Below, one piece after another: positions 1-9,975 of a stretch of 64,000 nucleotides of DNA (position 1 is its first letter; the number at the start of each line of letters is the position of its first letter). The notes below the pieces were generated by a model, which was not told the origin of the DNA, made no database searches, and saw nothing but the letters and a program-made list of their open reading frames with translations. The position numbers were made by a program, and so were the translations under genes. Origin of the DNA: Endotrypanum monterogeii (Eukaryota > Euglenozoa > Kinetoplastea > Trypanosomatida > Trypanosomatidae); contig CM007333.1 in assembly GCA_000333855.2 (NCBI GenBank), positions 14,701 to 78,700 of the forward strand. The letters are read 5' to 3'.

Positions 1-995
1 AACGATGCCTACCTGTCTGTCTGTCTGTCTGATGTCTGAGAGAAGAGGAGCAGCAGGGGGCCCCTCATGGGACGTCGAAACCGAGAAAAAAAAATAGTAC
101 AGTGGGTAAGACGTGAGGTGTTCGATATCCCGGGTTAAAGGAGGAAAGCAACAGCAACGCGCGCAGGCGGAAATCTGTGACACGGAGGATAAAACCTATG
201 CAACCGTTGGCATGACGAAACCGCTGTGCGTAAGAACACATGGAAAGCAATCGGATGATCGCAGTTTATGCATCAGTAGTGAGACTAAAGGTGCACAGGT
301 AATTCGCTGCAGTTAAAAAACGCACGTCCCGCACACGAGGACGCAGGGCGGCAGGGGACGATCAACAAGTCGCCGACATTTTTTTTGTGGTATACGTTTA
401 ATTTGAGCTTCGGCGGAAGACGAGGAAAGACCAAAAGTGAGCCCTAGCGGCACACTAGCAAAAAGGGAAGAGGGATAAAACACACATGATGGGAGAAGAT
501 AGTGCAAAAAAAAAAAAGAAAAAAAAAAGACGCACGCACACACCTGGCACACCTCCTCTGTACAAGCACAGAGAACAACAGGCAGCAGATGAGAGGGTGA
601 ATAGTTTGGTGGGAAGGAAGAGAAAGTAAGCGCAGGATGGAGGGGGGACGACAAGGTGAGGTAACAAAACCACATAGCAACGGTGGTCACAAAAAGTACT
701 GTACATCAAAATAAGTGCGTGTGTATCAGTCACATTGGAAAAGTTGTAATTTAATCCCTCACTGGGGGGGGGGGGAGGGGGGGGGGAGGCGTGTCCAATC
801 CCGCGCCAACATCTCCTCCGCTCGCGCGCCTCCTCTTCTATACCATCCACCACCACTATTCTCGCAGCAAGTAAACATGTGGCACAGCCTCATGCACTCA
901 CCCACTCGCACATCCGCGAAGCGAAAGCAAAAGCAAGAGAAAGCAAAAGTCTCGTGCGAGATTGCACAGGGGCCTGAAAGCGGAACGATCGAATA
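1..995. other. Gene-free left edge
   Basis: No supported coding region. There is a short TCTG-type tetranucleotide repeat at about 14-31, A-runs near 508-530 and a G-rich stretch at about 764-788. The segment is downstream (3') of the 209-aa gene on the coding strand, so it probably holds that gene's 3' UTR and poly(A) region. The small open frames here look like low-complexity noise. Confidence 0.6.
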
Positions 996-1625
996 TTAGA
1001 TACCCCCATCGGCTAACGTGCTCGATTGGAATCGATAGCTGAACGTGCTGGGGTTCTTGGGTGAGTAGACGGTGGGCCTGCTGGAAGAAGGAAAATATGT
1101 GCGCTGCTGCTGCGCCTCGGCCAAGTGAGCCCTCCGTGATTCCTCAAACAGCTGATGTACGTTGGGCAGCTCCGGCGTCACCGTCGTTGTCGTTGTCGTC
1201 AGCGCTGTCGACATCGTCGTCGTCGTCGTTCCTGTTTGTGGACCTCGAGAAGAGTTCATCATCCCCTGATGTGCGCTAGTGGACTCGCCCCTCCCATACG
1301 AAATATGCGCACTTTGTGAGACACGACGCTGCAACTCTCGCTCACGACAAGTGCGAGCTTTGTGGCGATCGATGATGGTATGAATATCTTCATAAAGGGA
1401 TTGTGTGGTACGGCGAAGGCGCTCGGGCGTTGACACGCGAGGGACGAGTCGCCTCTCTCGAGACACGGCAGTCGGACTCTTATCTAACGGCGGCGTCTCT
1501 TGATACTGGCTAGCCCCGCGAACTGTCTCCAAAGCGTCAAATTTATCGTGGTGGTTGCTGTCCACCAGCATGTCCACGTAGCGGGACTGCGGCGTCGTCT
1601 GTGATACTGGTGTATCGGTGTCCAT
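996..1625 (-). CDS. Hypothetical protein, 209 aa
   Basis: I do not recognise this protein. It starts at a clear ATG (MDTDTPVSQ). It is hydrophilic and rich in Ser, Thr, Arg and Gln, with no signal peptide or membrane segment. Residues about 60-110 are Arg/Glu-rich and could form a short helix. A Thr run sits at about 135-155, encoded by a GTC/GTT-type trinucleotide repeat that may vary between strains. The coding strand carries a good spliced-leader acceptor 57 nt upstream (TTTCATTTTCTAG, AG at 1683-1684), which supports it being a real gene. It is the last gene of the array within the window, downstream of POLIB. Confidence 0.6.
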   Translation of the reverse strand: MDTDTPVSQTTPQSRYVDMLVDSNHHDKFDALETVRGASQYQETPPLDKSPTAVSRERRLVPRVSTPERLRRTTQSLYEDIHTIIDRHKARTCRERELQRRVSQSAHISYGRGESTSAHQGMMNSSRGPQTGTTTTTMSTALTTTTTTVTPELPNVHQLFEESRRAHLAEAQQQRTYFPSSSRPTVYSPKNPSTFSYRFQSSTLADGGI

Positions 1626-2433
1626 TGCACCGACAACGGATGCACTGTGCTGCTGTGAATGCCTATTGCAATACTTGGAAATCTAGAAAATGAAACAAGA
1701 TATAAATCTATTACAGAAGGAAATTCGAGAAGAGAAGCAACACGACGAACGCGCTGACTGATGATGTACACACGCCCGTGGGATATGGTTACTCATAGCA
1801 TATGGTTGTTGTTGAGGTCAGAAAACGAAAAGGACGTGAAAACTGCTGAGTGAAGCGAGGCTCGTCAGGGGGGTTTTGAGATGAAGCATCTCAGTGCGAA
1901 GGGTGTGTCAGTACACCTATGCGCCGCGTCCCCCACCCTTTTTTTCGCTGATCATATATGCATTCAACATGAAAGACGCGAGCAGGCAAGTGTGGTAAGC
2001 TCGATAATGTGTGTGCAACGGCATCAAGACAATCTCTCCCTCTCCCGCAAAACACTCCTCAGGCCAGAGTATGGCGTGAGCCATGTTCCCCTCGAGCTGG
2101 GTGAAAGGAGATCACAATATTCTCCTACGGTGCACTCCACACACAGACACGCACACACGCGCGCGCGCGCGCATTGCGAAAACGAGGACATGGAATAATG
2201 GAGCTGGATTTTTTGTGTGTGCTCATAGGTCGGTGCACCTACGCGCGCGAATATCACTTCTCCTCTTCCTTCTTTCCCCCCCCCTTCGCCTTCGTAGGAT
2301 AACGCCGCCTCACTGGAGATGATAAGTTCAAGTGCACCTCTGCGATATTTTTTCGCATCACACCACCAACACAGTGTACGGCCATAACATCGCCGCCACC
2401 GCACCCACCAAATGGAGCGCACACACGCACACT

Positions 2434-2470
<37 letters not shown>

Positions 2471-2532
2471 AGAGATAAAGATACAGATACACACACAATA
2501 GTATGGACACACAAACGGTTTTCCGCCCCAGC
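1626..2532. other. Intergenic spacer with CA and CG repeats
   Basis: This spacer lies between POLIB and the 209-aa gene. It holds a CA dinucleotide run at about 2437-2467, an alternating GC run at about 2159-2172 and a C-rich run at about 2275-2285. No supported gene. Confidence 0.6.
1683..1700 (-). promoter_or_regulatory. Probable spliced-leader acceptor for the 209-aa gene
   Basis: On the coding strand a T-rich tract (CTTGTTTCATTTTCTAG) ends in AG at 1684-1683, 57 nt before the ATG at 1625. This is the usual trypanosomatid trans-splice acceptor layout. Confidence 0.5.
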
Positions 2533-5500
2533 TCAGACTGTTGTGTCCTCCTCCGAAGCGGAGGCCCTTCGGCTCTCACCCTCCCCCTCCTCCCCTTCGA
2601 CAGAGTTGTTAGTCTCCTCTATCACTGCTGAGAAATTGGACTTGGTCGTTGCCAGGTCCAAGAAGTCTTGCATCTCTACGGAGCTCGCCTTTCGCTGCTT
2701 CGACACGAATGTGTAGTCATCGTCTTTAATGCTCATCATGGAACACATATCTACACCACACGAAGCGGAAACCTGGAGCGGGACACCAATCCTCACCCCG
2801 GGAAACACCTTCGGTACGTACTCGTGAACCGAGCCGAGAATGCGGCACGTATCCGTCACACACGCCCGGAGCACATCGACATGGCAGTCGATCCACACCG
2901 AATCGTGCACGAAATTGATGAGAAGCGCGCGATCCTTGTAGAAGTCTTTTCGCACAAAATGTCGAAACAACCGGCCGAGCATCATCTGTGCCAGCTCTGC
3001 GCCATAGCCCTGGATGGGGTAGTTCTTGATAGGTGGCAAATTCAGCACAACATCGCGGGTGCGCAAGCTCATCCGAAGCCCGGTTGGCATCTCAGCAATG
3101 AAACTGGTGGGCAGCCCTGGGTTGTTCGGGCGAAGGGCAACGGACCGAATAATGCGATGAAATTGTGCAATACCGGGGTACTCCTCGTTCTCCCTCTGGA
3201 TCAACGCCTCGAGGTCCTTTACGGGGATGCCCGTGGTCTTGTGAAGCAACGGCACCCCAGCGCCGTACAGCCGCTGAAAGGAAAACTGTTTAGCTGTCTT
3301 GCGCAGCTTGACGTATTTGGGGATGTCACGCTTATACCCCTGGTAGATCTCGTCGTATGGAAGGCCACTGAAAAACGCCGCTCGCTTTACGTGAAAATCG
3401 ACGCCGTTGTTGAGGTCGTTTGTGAGATTCACGTCGTTGGACAAGATCGCGAGGACAACAATCTCCAGCTGCGAGTAATCCACTTCGACGCAGCGCCCCT
3501 TCGACCCAAACCGCGACACGAAGAGACGCCGCACAGACGACTTGTCGTCCTTGGGAATGTTCTGGCAGCTGGGGTAGGCACTGACCGTGCGCGATGTGGT
3601 GGTGGCGGTCATGTCGATGTGCTGGTGAACTTTTCCATCCGCGTGTAGAATCGCCAGTCGCCCGCCCACGCTGGGTTGGAGAAAGGTCGAGGTGTGACGA
3701 TCGAGCAGCTGCCGCTGCAGGAGGAGACCGGCCGGCTTCACGCCGTGCGCATGTAGGGATGCGAGGACAGTCTCGGAAAAGACCTTCTTCTGGAGACTAG
3801 CAATCAGCTTGGTGTTGCTTATGTACTCAGAAGCCACGCCGGGCAGCCGCACCTTCACAAGACGGCTTTGACGCTCCGCTGGCACAAAGCACCCGACCGA
3901 TGGAGAACGCAGGAAGCAATTGGCGGCCTCCAGCAAAATCTTGTCCCGCTGCACTGCTGCGTCCTTCCCTGCAACACCAAAGATGTTGACAAGCACATAC
4001 CACAGTGCCTTGGTGTCTGTGTCGGCACGGTGCAAGTCGCCGTCGGGCCGCACATTGAGCGCCGTGATCAGGTGGCTGAGGCGCAGAGAGGACGAGAGGG
4101 CCTCCATGAGGGGTTGGTTCGCACGACTTGCACGTGATTTGCCTCGCAGCTCGCTTCGACGAGCATTGAGCAACGCCAGAGAGTCACAAAACAGAATACC
4201 ATCAAGATTGCACTCCGGTGCATGAGACTCAAGCGCACGGCGAAGCATTGGTTCGTCAAGGGAGAAGACGTTGTGACCCACCAATACCAAAATCTCGTCC
4301 GGGTTGTACGATGACTTGTCAAGTCGCAGGTACTGCGCAATGCTTTGCGCCACCACGTCCATGGTCGGTGAGTCGCGCACCATGGCATTTGTGATGTGAT
4401 GTATACCTACAGTTCGGGGAGCTATAGAACGCTGCGGATTCACGAGTGTATGAAATGAACTCTTCTCGATAGGATCGAACATGGCCACCTCAACAATCGC
4501 ATCCGTGCTCGGGTTGAGTCCAGTTGTTTCGATGTCGAAAAAAACGACGCGGTATGTCTTCAGTTTCTGTGAGCCCTGTGACTCGATGTGCTGGTGAACG
4601 CGACTTGGCAGCGTCCCCTTTGTGGGCAACGCACATTGAGCTGCGTAACGCTGCAAGTGCAAATCTCCAACCATGTTGGAGAAGGTGCCGAAGCGGTGGC
4701 AAAGGTGAACCAAATTTGAGGTCCACAAGGGTGTGTCGCGGGCCTGGGTCTGATGTCCCAGCACCACCGTGCCGCCGAAGAAGTAGGCCTGCTGTTGCTG
4801 CTGCGACGCCCAGTCGAAGTACATCCTCATGTCAAGCGGGACCTCTGGCGGCACATACGCCTCCATTGCCGTGTCAAGAACAGACGCAGCACTCCTCAGG
4901 GAAGCCGTCTGCTGAGCTGCCTCCTCCGCGTCGATGTGGATACCGGCTTTCTCGATGCTGGCCATCGCCAGCAAGGAGTCCATGCGGTGCCCCACGCTCA
5001 GCAGCTGACACTGCTCTAAGGCACACCTCAGCTGCTCCGAAAAAATCTTTACAACTGCAGGTGCAGCCTTAAGGAGAAAGCGCCGTTGAAAAGCAAACGG
5101 AAGGCGGTCATTTGGCGTACCAACACGCGACGACGCAGGCAACTGACCGCCATGACGAAGTGTCAAGTCGTGAATGCCATTACTGCCTGTCCTGCATCGT
5201 TGCGCTTCTAGGAGATACTCCGCCAGTGTCACACACCAGACACGGCCACCACGTTTGATGAATTTCTGCAGCTCGACATCGCTCGAAAGGAGAAGCACGA
5301 AAAACTTCGCATTGTGCGTGACGAGCACATCGTAGCCGTCCAAACTGGGCAAGGCAAAATGACCCCGGCATTTGTAGATGGCCCACGGCTCCACCGTCTG
5401 ACTTGCGTGGTCGGTGATGCACGCACTGAGAACATAATTGTTGTCTGCAAGGGGATTCATCGGTTGCGCATGGACGGTGTGGTCGGTGGCCACGTATGCA

Positions 5501-6840
5501 ATGGCAATGAACTTGTTGTAATGACGCAGCTCCGCCTTTTCGGCAGCAAGGCGCTTGGGGAAGGTGAAGTAGCCGGCCCAGTCGAGGACACTCTGCGGTG
5601 TCGCGATGTCATCGTCCGATGATGCGACGAGGCCCTCCTGCTTTGCACCGGTCTGACACTCGACAAGACTCTTACGCTGGTAGCTGCGGAGCGTGTTGCC
5701 GGCTGCTGTGTAGACGCTGAAAAGTAAGTCAGCATCTAAGAAACCAGCGGTCTCCTTCAGCACCTCCCAGTACCGCATGGGGTCAGACTGGTAGCAACCG
5801 CGAAGGCGCTCGCTCACCTCTGACGCGTACACAACGACGCATCTGCTGCCGGCCTTGATGACTGCAGTGCGGCAGCGAAACAGCGCAGCGCGGTCGGTGC
5901 GATTTGTGGGCAGCAAAATCATCTGGCTTGAGTGTGTATCGAGCAGGCAAGCGAGAACGTCGGATAACATGCCCTTTGCAGAAAAGCGGCGGCGGCGCAC
6001 GGGATCCCAGAGCGATACGTTCAGTCCTCGACTGCCGGCTCGCACGAGGTGGATGAGGTAAACAGAAAATTGAGGTAGGATGTACGTATTCAGTGCCTGT
6101 AGCGGGTCTTCGGACGTAGCGCGGCACGCCGCAGTGCGAAGAAACCCCCAATGCGCCTGAAACCAGGCAGGGGTCACGGGCTTCGGTGATTCACCGGACA
6201 CGACGTCCTGTGAGACAGCACTCGGCGACGCAAGCTCTCCGCACAGCGCGGAAATCAGCTCGAGTGTGTCTACGTGGGAGATTACCTGCAGACCACTCGA
6301 CTTTAACAAATTCGTTAACGCCCCAAGTGGCTCCTGCAGTCGCTTCCGCTCCACCTCTGACTCCACAACGGGTATGAGAACAAGCTGCGGAGACGGTGCC
6401 CCTGCATGAGCCATGAGCTCATCTGCTACACTCCATATATCTTCCACCTCCGTGTTCACCCTCAGACTGCACACAACCTTGCCCGAAGCGATGGAAAAGA
6501 TGTGGAAGGTGGCCGTCTGGAGGTGGTACCCCGCAAGGAAGAGTGCAACGCCTCCTCGGCCGTCGCTTTTCCGCGACGAGTCGTATCCAGTGTCGTCACT
6601 GCTCTGGTCAGCAACTAAGTTCTTGATATGTGCATAATATTCCTGCGTACTGCCCACGACACCGGAGTCTAACAATATGGGGACACGAAAAAACTCAGCG
6701 TATTCCGCAGCAGCCACCGCCGAAGGCGTTTTTCCGCGTACAAGTGCTGCCTGGGCTTTTGCCAGAGACTGCAGAGTGCAACTCGAGCGCAGTGTCTGCA
6801 CCAGTGTCTGAGGACAAGAAATACCCAAGCGGCGACGCAT
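2533..6840 (-). CDS. POLIB: Kinetoplast (mitochondrial) DNA polymerase I B-type, POLIB
   Basis: Family A DNA polymerase for kinetoplast DNA, 1,435 aa from the ATG at 6840. The frame extends further only through a TTG. The N-terminus (MRRRLGISC, then Arg/Ser/Leu-rich) looks like a mitochondrial presequence. Polymerase motifs are visible: motif A VDYSQLE with Asp near 1121, motif B RKTAKQFSFQRLYGAG at about 1178-1193, and motif C VHDSVW with Asp near 1313. A complete DEDDh 3'-5' exonuclease lies inside the polymerase fold, between thumb-like sequence (from about 620) and motif A: FFDIETTGL (D769, E771), GHNVFSLDEP (D862) and HRADTD (H937, D942). A weak second exonuclease-like region near 505-560 has VTHNAKFF but no clear acidic set. 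The internal exonuclease is the reported hallmark of POLIB, as against POLIA, POLIC and POLID. The C-terminus is acidic and Ser-rich. Confidence 0.9.
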   Translation of the reverse strand: MRRRLGISCPQTLVQTLRSSCTLQSLAKAQAALVRGKTPSAVAAAEYAEFFRVPILLDSGVVGSTQEYYAHIKNLVADQSSDDTGYDSSRKSDGRGGVALFLAGYHLQTATFHIFSIASGKVVCSLRVNTEVEDIWSVADELMAHAGAPSPQLVLIPVVESEVERKRLQEPLGALTNLLKSSGLQVISHVDTLELISALCGELASPSAVSQDVVSGESPKPVTPAWFQAHWGFLRTAACRATSEDPLQALNTYILPQFSVYLIHLVRAGSRGLNVSLWDPVRRRRFSAKGMLSDVLACLLDTHSSQMILLPTNRTDRAALFRCRTAVIKAGSRCVVVYASEVSERLRGCYQSDPMRYWEVLKETAGFLDADLLFSVYTAAGNTLRSYQRKSLVECQTGAKQEGLVASSDDDIATPQSVLDWAGYFTFPKRLAAEKAELRHYNKFIAIAYVATDHTVHAQPMNPLADNNYVLSACITDHASQTVEPWAIYKCRGHFALPSLDGYDVLVTHNAKFFVLLLSSDVELQKFIKRGGRVWCVTLAEYLLEAQRCRTGSNGIHDLTLRHGGQLPASSRVGTPNDRLPFAFQRRFLLKAAPAVVKIFSEQLRCALEQCQLLSVGHRMDSLLAMASIEKAGIHIDAEEAAQQTASLRSAASVLDTAMEAYVPPEVPLDMRMYFDWASQQQQQAYFFGGTVVLGHQTQARDTPLWTSNLVHLCHRFGTFSNMVGDLHLQRYAAQCALPTKGTLPSRVHQHIESQGSQKLKTYRVVFFDIETTGLNPSTDAIVEVAMFDPIEKSSFHTLVNPQRSIAPRTVGIHHITNAMVRDSPTMDVVAQSIAQYLRLDKSSYNPDEILVLVGHNVFSLDEPMLRRALESHAPECNLDGILFCDSLALLNARRSELRGKSRASRANQPLMEALSSSLRLSHLITALNVRPDGDLHRADTDTKALWYVLVNIFGVAGKDAAVQRDKILLEAANCFLRSPSVGCFVPAERQSRLVKVRLPGVASEYISNTKLIASLQKKVFSETVLASLHAHGVKPAGLLLQRQLLDRHTSTFLQPSVGGRLAILHADGKVHQHIDMTATTTSRTVSAYPSCQNIPKDDKSSVRRLFVSRFGSKGRCVEVDYSQLEIVVLAILSNDVNLTNDLNNGVDFHVKRAAFFSGLPYDEIYQGYKRDIPKYVKLRKTAKQFSFQRLYGAGVPLLHKTTGIPVKDLEALIQRENEEYPGIAQFHRIIRSVALRPNNPGLPTSFIAEMPTGLRMSLRTRDVVLNLPPIKNYPIQGYGAELAQMMLGRLFRHFVRKDFYKDRALLINFVHDSVWIDCHVDVLRACVTDTCRILGSVHEYVPKVFPGVRIGVPLQVSASCGVDMCSMMSIKDDDYTFVSKQRKASSVEMQDFLDLATTKSNFSAVIEETNNSVEGEEGEGESRRASASEEDTTV

Positions 6841-6978
6841 ATTCGCAACTTCAAAGCACAAATCTTTCTTTAGCACGCTCTGGGGCGAGTGTTCCAATTT
6901 CTATTTCACTCACCCTCTTCGCAGACCAAACATACACAGGGTCCCGCGTGGTTCCCTCTATTATTCTCTCCTCTCGTA

Positions 6979-7017
<39 letters not shown>

Positions 7018-9975
7018 CCCTCCGACGCACACACAGACACCAAAAAAAAAAAATTCGATTTTCCGTTTCGCTCTCCTCTAGAGAACGCAGGCAGCAAGAA
7101 GAACCACAGCAACTCCACACAAACAAAACTGAGCGGATTCAGACGCCAACGCAAACAAAGTCAGTAGAAGTAAGCGCAAGTTGTACTGTCGGTGTATTCG
7201 GTGCGCAAGTGCAAGTGTGTGCGCAGCGAGACCTGGCGCTCCGTATTCCCCTCCTATTTGTCGCCTCGCCCTAGTGATCGACTTCTCTATATGTCACAAA
7301 AAATATGTATAAATATATATATTATATTTATAAATGTGTGTGTCCCTGTTGGGGGGGGGGAGGGGGGGTATGAGTGTAGCGGAGAAAGAGGGTGCGTATA
7401 TACGTGTGCATGCACGTGTGACCGTATTAACTTGAGCGCTGATTTTTTTCCTACCCTGTCTGCTGATGCCTCGCCCTGAGACTGACCCCCCCCCAGCGAG
7501 TGCTGTCCGATACCCTCACGTACTCGCTTGCGTTGGCAGTGAAAGTGAGGACGGGGGATGTGAACGAGAACAGTGGCCAAGGCGCAGCAGAAAGAAGAAA
7601 AAGCAGTGAGCCAAAGCACAAAGCCGCCTGCACACGCGAGCACAGATGTATCCTACGCCGAGACACAAAACGAAGAGTAACCGAGTGAAAGCAGGCAAAA
7701 GTTGCGTGTGGATACTTTTCTTCGCTGTGGCTAGAAACGCGTACGTATGGGCGCCCTGTCTGTGTGATGAGGTATTAATGTGGGTGTTTGTGTATGTCGC
7801 GCCGGTGCCGCGGCCCTGTCCGCCAGCATAGCTCTGCCTTCTCCCTCAACAGTGGACAAACGCAACGGCAACTTGATGCACTCACCCTCTTCAGTCGTCT
7901 ACGAGGTGCTATCAAGTCCACACGCGCCAATACACTGCGCTTTGGAGAGACCACAGCCGTGTCGCGCAATTGGGAGCGAGAACGACCCCGTGTCCGATAA
8001 GAGTGGAGCAACAGCAGAGGAAGACGTCAAGACACCCGGGTAGCATGCCCGCAGGTAAACCCAACCAGCAAACACATCCACAGACATACCGCGATAGCAA
8101 GACAAAAGTAGAATGCAAAGGGAGGCGTACGAAAGATGAGCAAGTGAGTGTCGATTGGAGGGCCTCCAAGTTTTGGTGTGCATAACAGGTGCGTGACATA
8201 TCCGTGCACACGCACCAGTTCATATAAGCCTTCTCTATTTTTTTTTCTCGTCTCCTCACATTTGTAATGCAAATGTTTTGCATCTATGAAAAGGCGTTTA
8301 CAGGCAAGTGATCCGAGTTATCTACTTGTCGTCGACGTATCATTGTGGCCACTGTCACGTCTTTCTGCTAACACGCTGCCTTTTTTTAGAGATTTCAAAA
8401 TATGGAAATAAGATCGTAAGAAAAAAAAGCTATCAGGATGTAATAACGGGGGAAAAAAAAAACGCAGCGGAAAACGTTGGCAGAATGGAATGCAGGGGAA
8501 GGGGGAAGGAGATGTCTTTGACGACGACGATGATACGCAAGAGAAAAAAGGGGGTATGTTGACTGGGCTCACGATTTGCTGTGCAGCTTCAAGTCAGCCC
8601 CCCTCTCCCTCCCCCACTTAACGATGCCCTACGCGCTTGTCGTAACGTAGAAGAGTTAACAAATAAAAAAAAAAGAGGTAGTGGAGTGTTTGTACTCAGT
8701 AACCGCGTACTAATTCCCCTTTCGCTGATCATGTACACAGACTTAAACATACGTTACCACTTAGAAGCGGCTTGCAGACGAAGAAATAAATGAACACAGA
8801 GACACTCACTAATAAAAATGGAGAGTTGACTACTCCTTTTCCCCGTATAAAACAAAGGCGGAGAGGGGAAGAGGGGAACATGAAACCCCTCGACCACCAC
8901 AACAGCAGGCAAGCGGCAGAAGAAAAATACGGGGAGAAGTATGCGTGACCTCACATGTTCGAAATAACACACAACAAAAAGTATTTGACTATCTCCAACG
9001 GCAACACAGGTTCACTCGTGAAAAGTTTGAATGAAATAGAGCAGAGTCTCATTTAGGGAAGAAAGAAACATAAACTCAGGAGGGGAGAGGTGACACTTGT
9101 TAGCACTAATTGATCGGAGGTACAACAACATCGTAGCGCGTGCACAGATATATATATATATATTTTTTTTTAATTTAGTTGAGAACTATGAGATGTCGAC
9201 TTCTGAAAAGATGCGATAAAAAAATGTTAAACAAAAAAAAAAACGAGGCAAGAGGGAAGTGCGTGCTCGTCACTTCAAGGATGAGAGAGAGAGTCGATTC
9301 GTTGTGGGGTCGTTGATGGAGATGGGAAAGGAACACGCGCTGGACAAGATATCATATATTGAAAAGGCTGCACAATATGTCCTCCCACACGTGCTCACAC
9401 GAAACCAGAGAGGTGTTTGTGTTATCACGGGCGTCGCCAACACCACGGCGTTGAATCAAAAGCCGTTGTCCCACCCTCTGCAGGGTGTCACCTCCTCCTG
9501 CATTAAGGACGCCAAAGCACGTTCTCGCTCCCTCAGGTGATGGTAAACCCTTTGTTTCGTGTGCAACACCCCTCTCCCTCCCTCATTCACTTTAAAGCGG
9601 GGGTGGGGTGTAGAGACACGTATGAAGTGCATGCAAACAGATGAGGAAGCGTTCCATATCATAGCCCCTGTGACACCCCCACATTTCAAGTTCAATCCCC
9701 TCTTGAAAACACACACAAAAAAGGGGGGTGAAGAGAAAAATTGCACCCCTTGGATGTCAGCAGATATATCAGCTCAAGTGACGAGATGCCCTCACACCGG
9801 TAGGAAATCCAGGAGAGTTGTCGGAGCGACTACGTGCCACTCGCCTGCTGCTATCGACTTGGCACCTCTGCTCACTCCCCCCCCGTAGGGGGCAGCGCAT
9901 TCAGAAAAGGCACACAGACACGCACCCTCCCTACCTTGGCTGCAGTGAACACGACAGCGTGCAACGACGACCTGC
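6841..9975. other. Gene-free spacer, 3.1 kb
   Basis: This spacer lies between POLIB and the M32 carboxypeptidase and is among the longest in the window. It contains a GT run (6982-7016), an A-run near 7042-7053, G-runs at about 7351-7369, AT-rich tracts at 7308-7332 and 9149-9165, and many short A-runs. I see no conserved protein frame on either strand and no recognisable tRNA or other RNA gene. It probably holds the 5' leader of POLIB and a long 3' UTR of the carboxypeptidase. Confidence 0.5.
6982..7016. repeat. GT dinucleotide microsatellite
   Basis: Uninterrupted GT run upstream of POLIB, followed on the coding strand by a long T-tract. Such tracts sit in many spacers of this window. Confidence 0.9.

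Noticed and set aside
2668..3648. 326-codon plus-strand frame
   Set aside because: Antisense shadow of the conserved POLIB polymerase domain; opposite to the array and without family motifs.
6841..6897. Longer POLIB beginning at 6897
   Set aside because: The upstream start codon is TTG; the first ATG is at 6840 and is followed by a good mitochondrial presequence.
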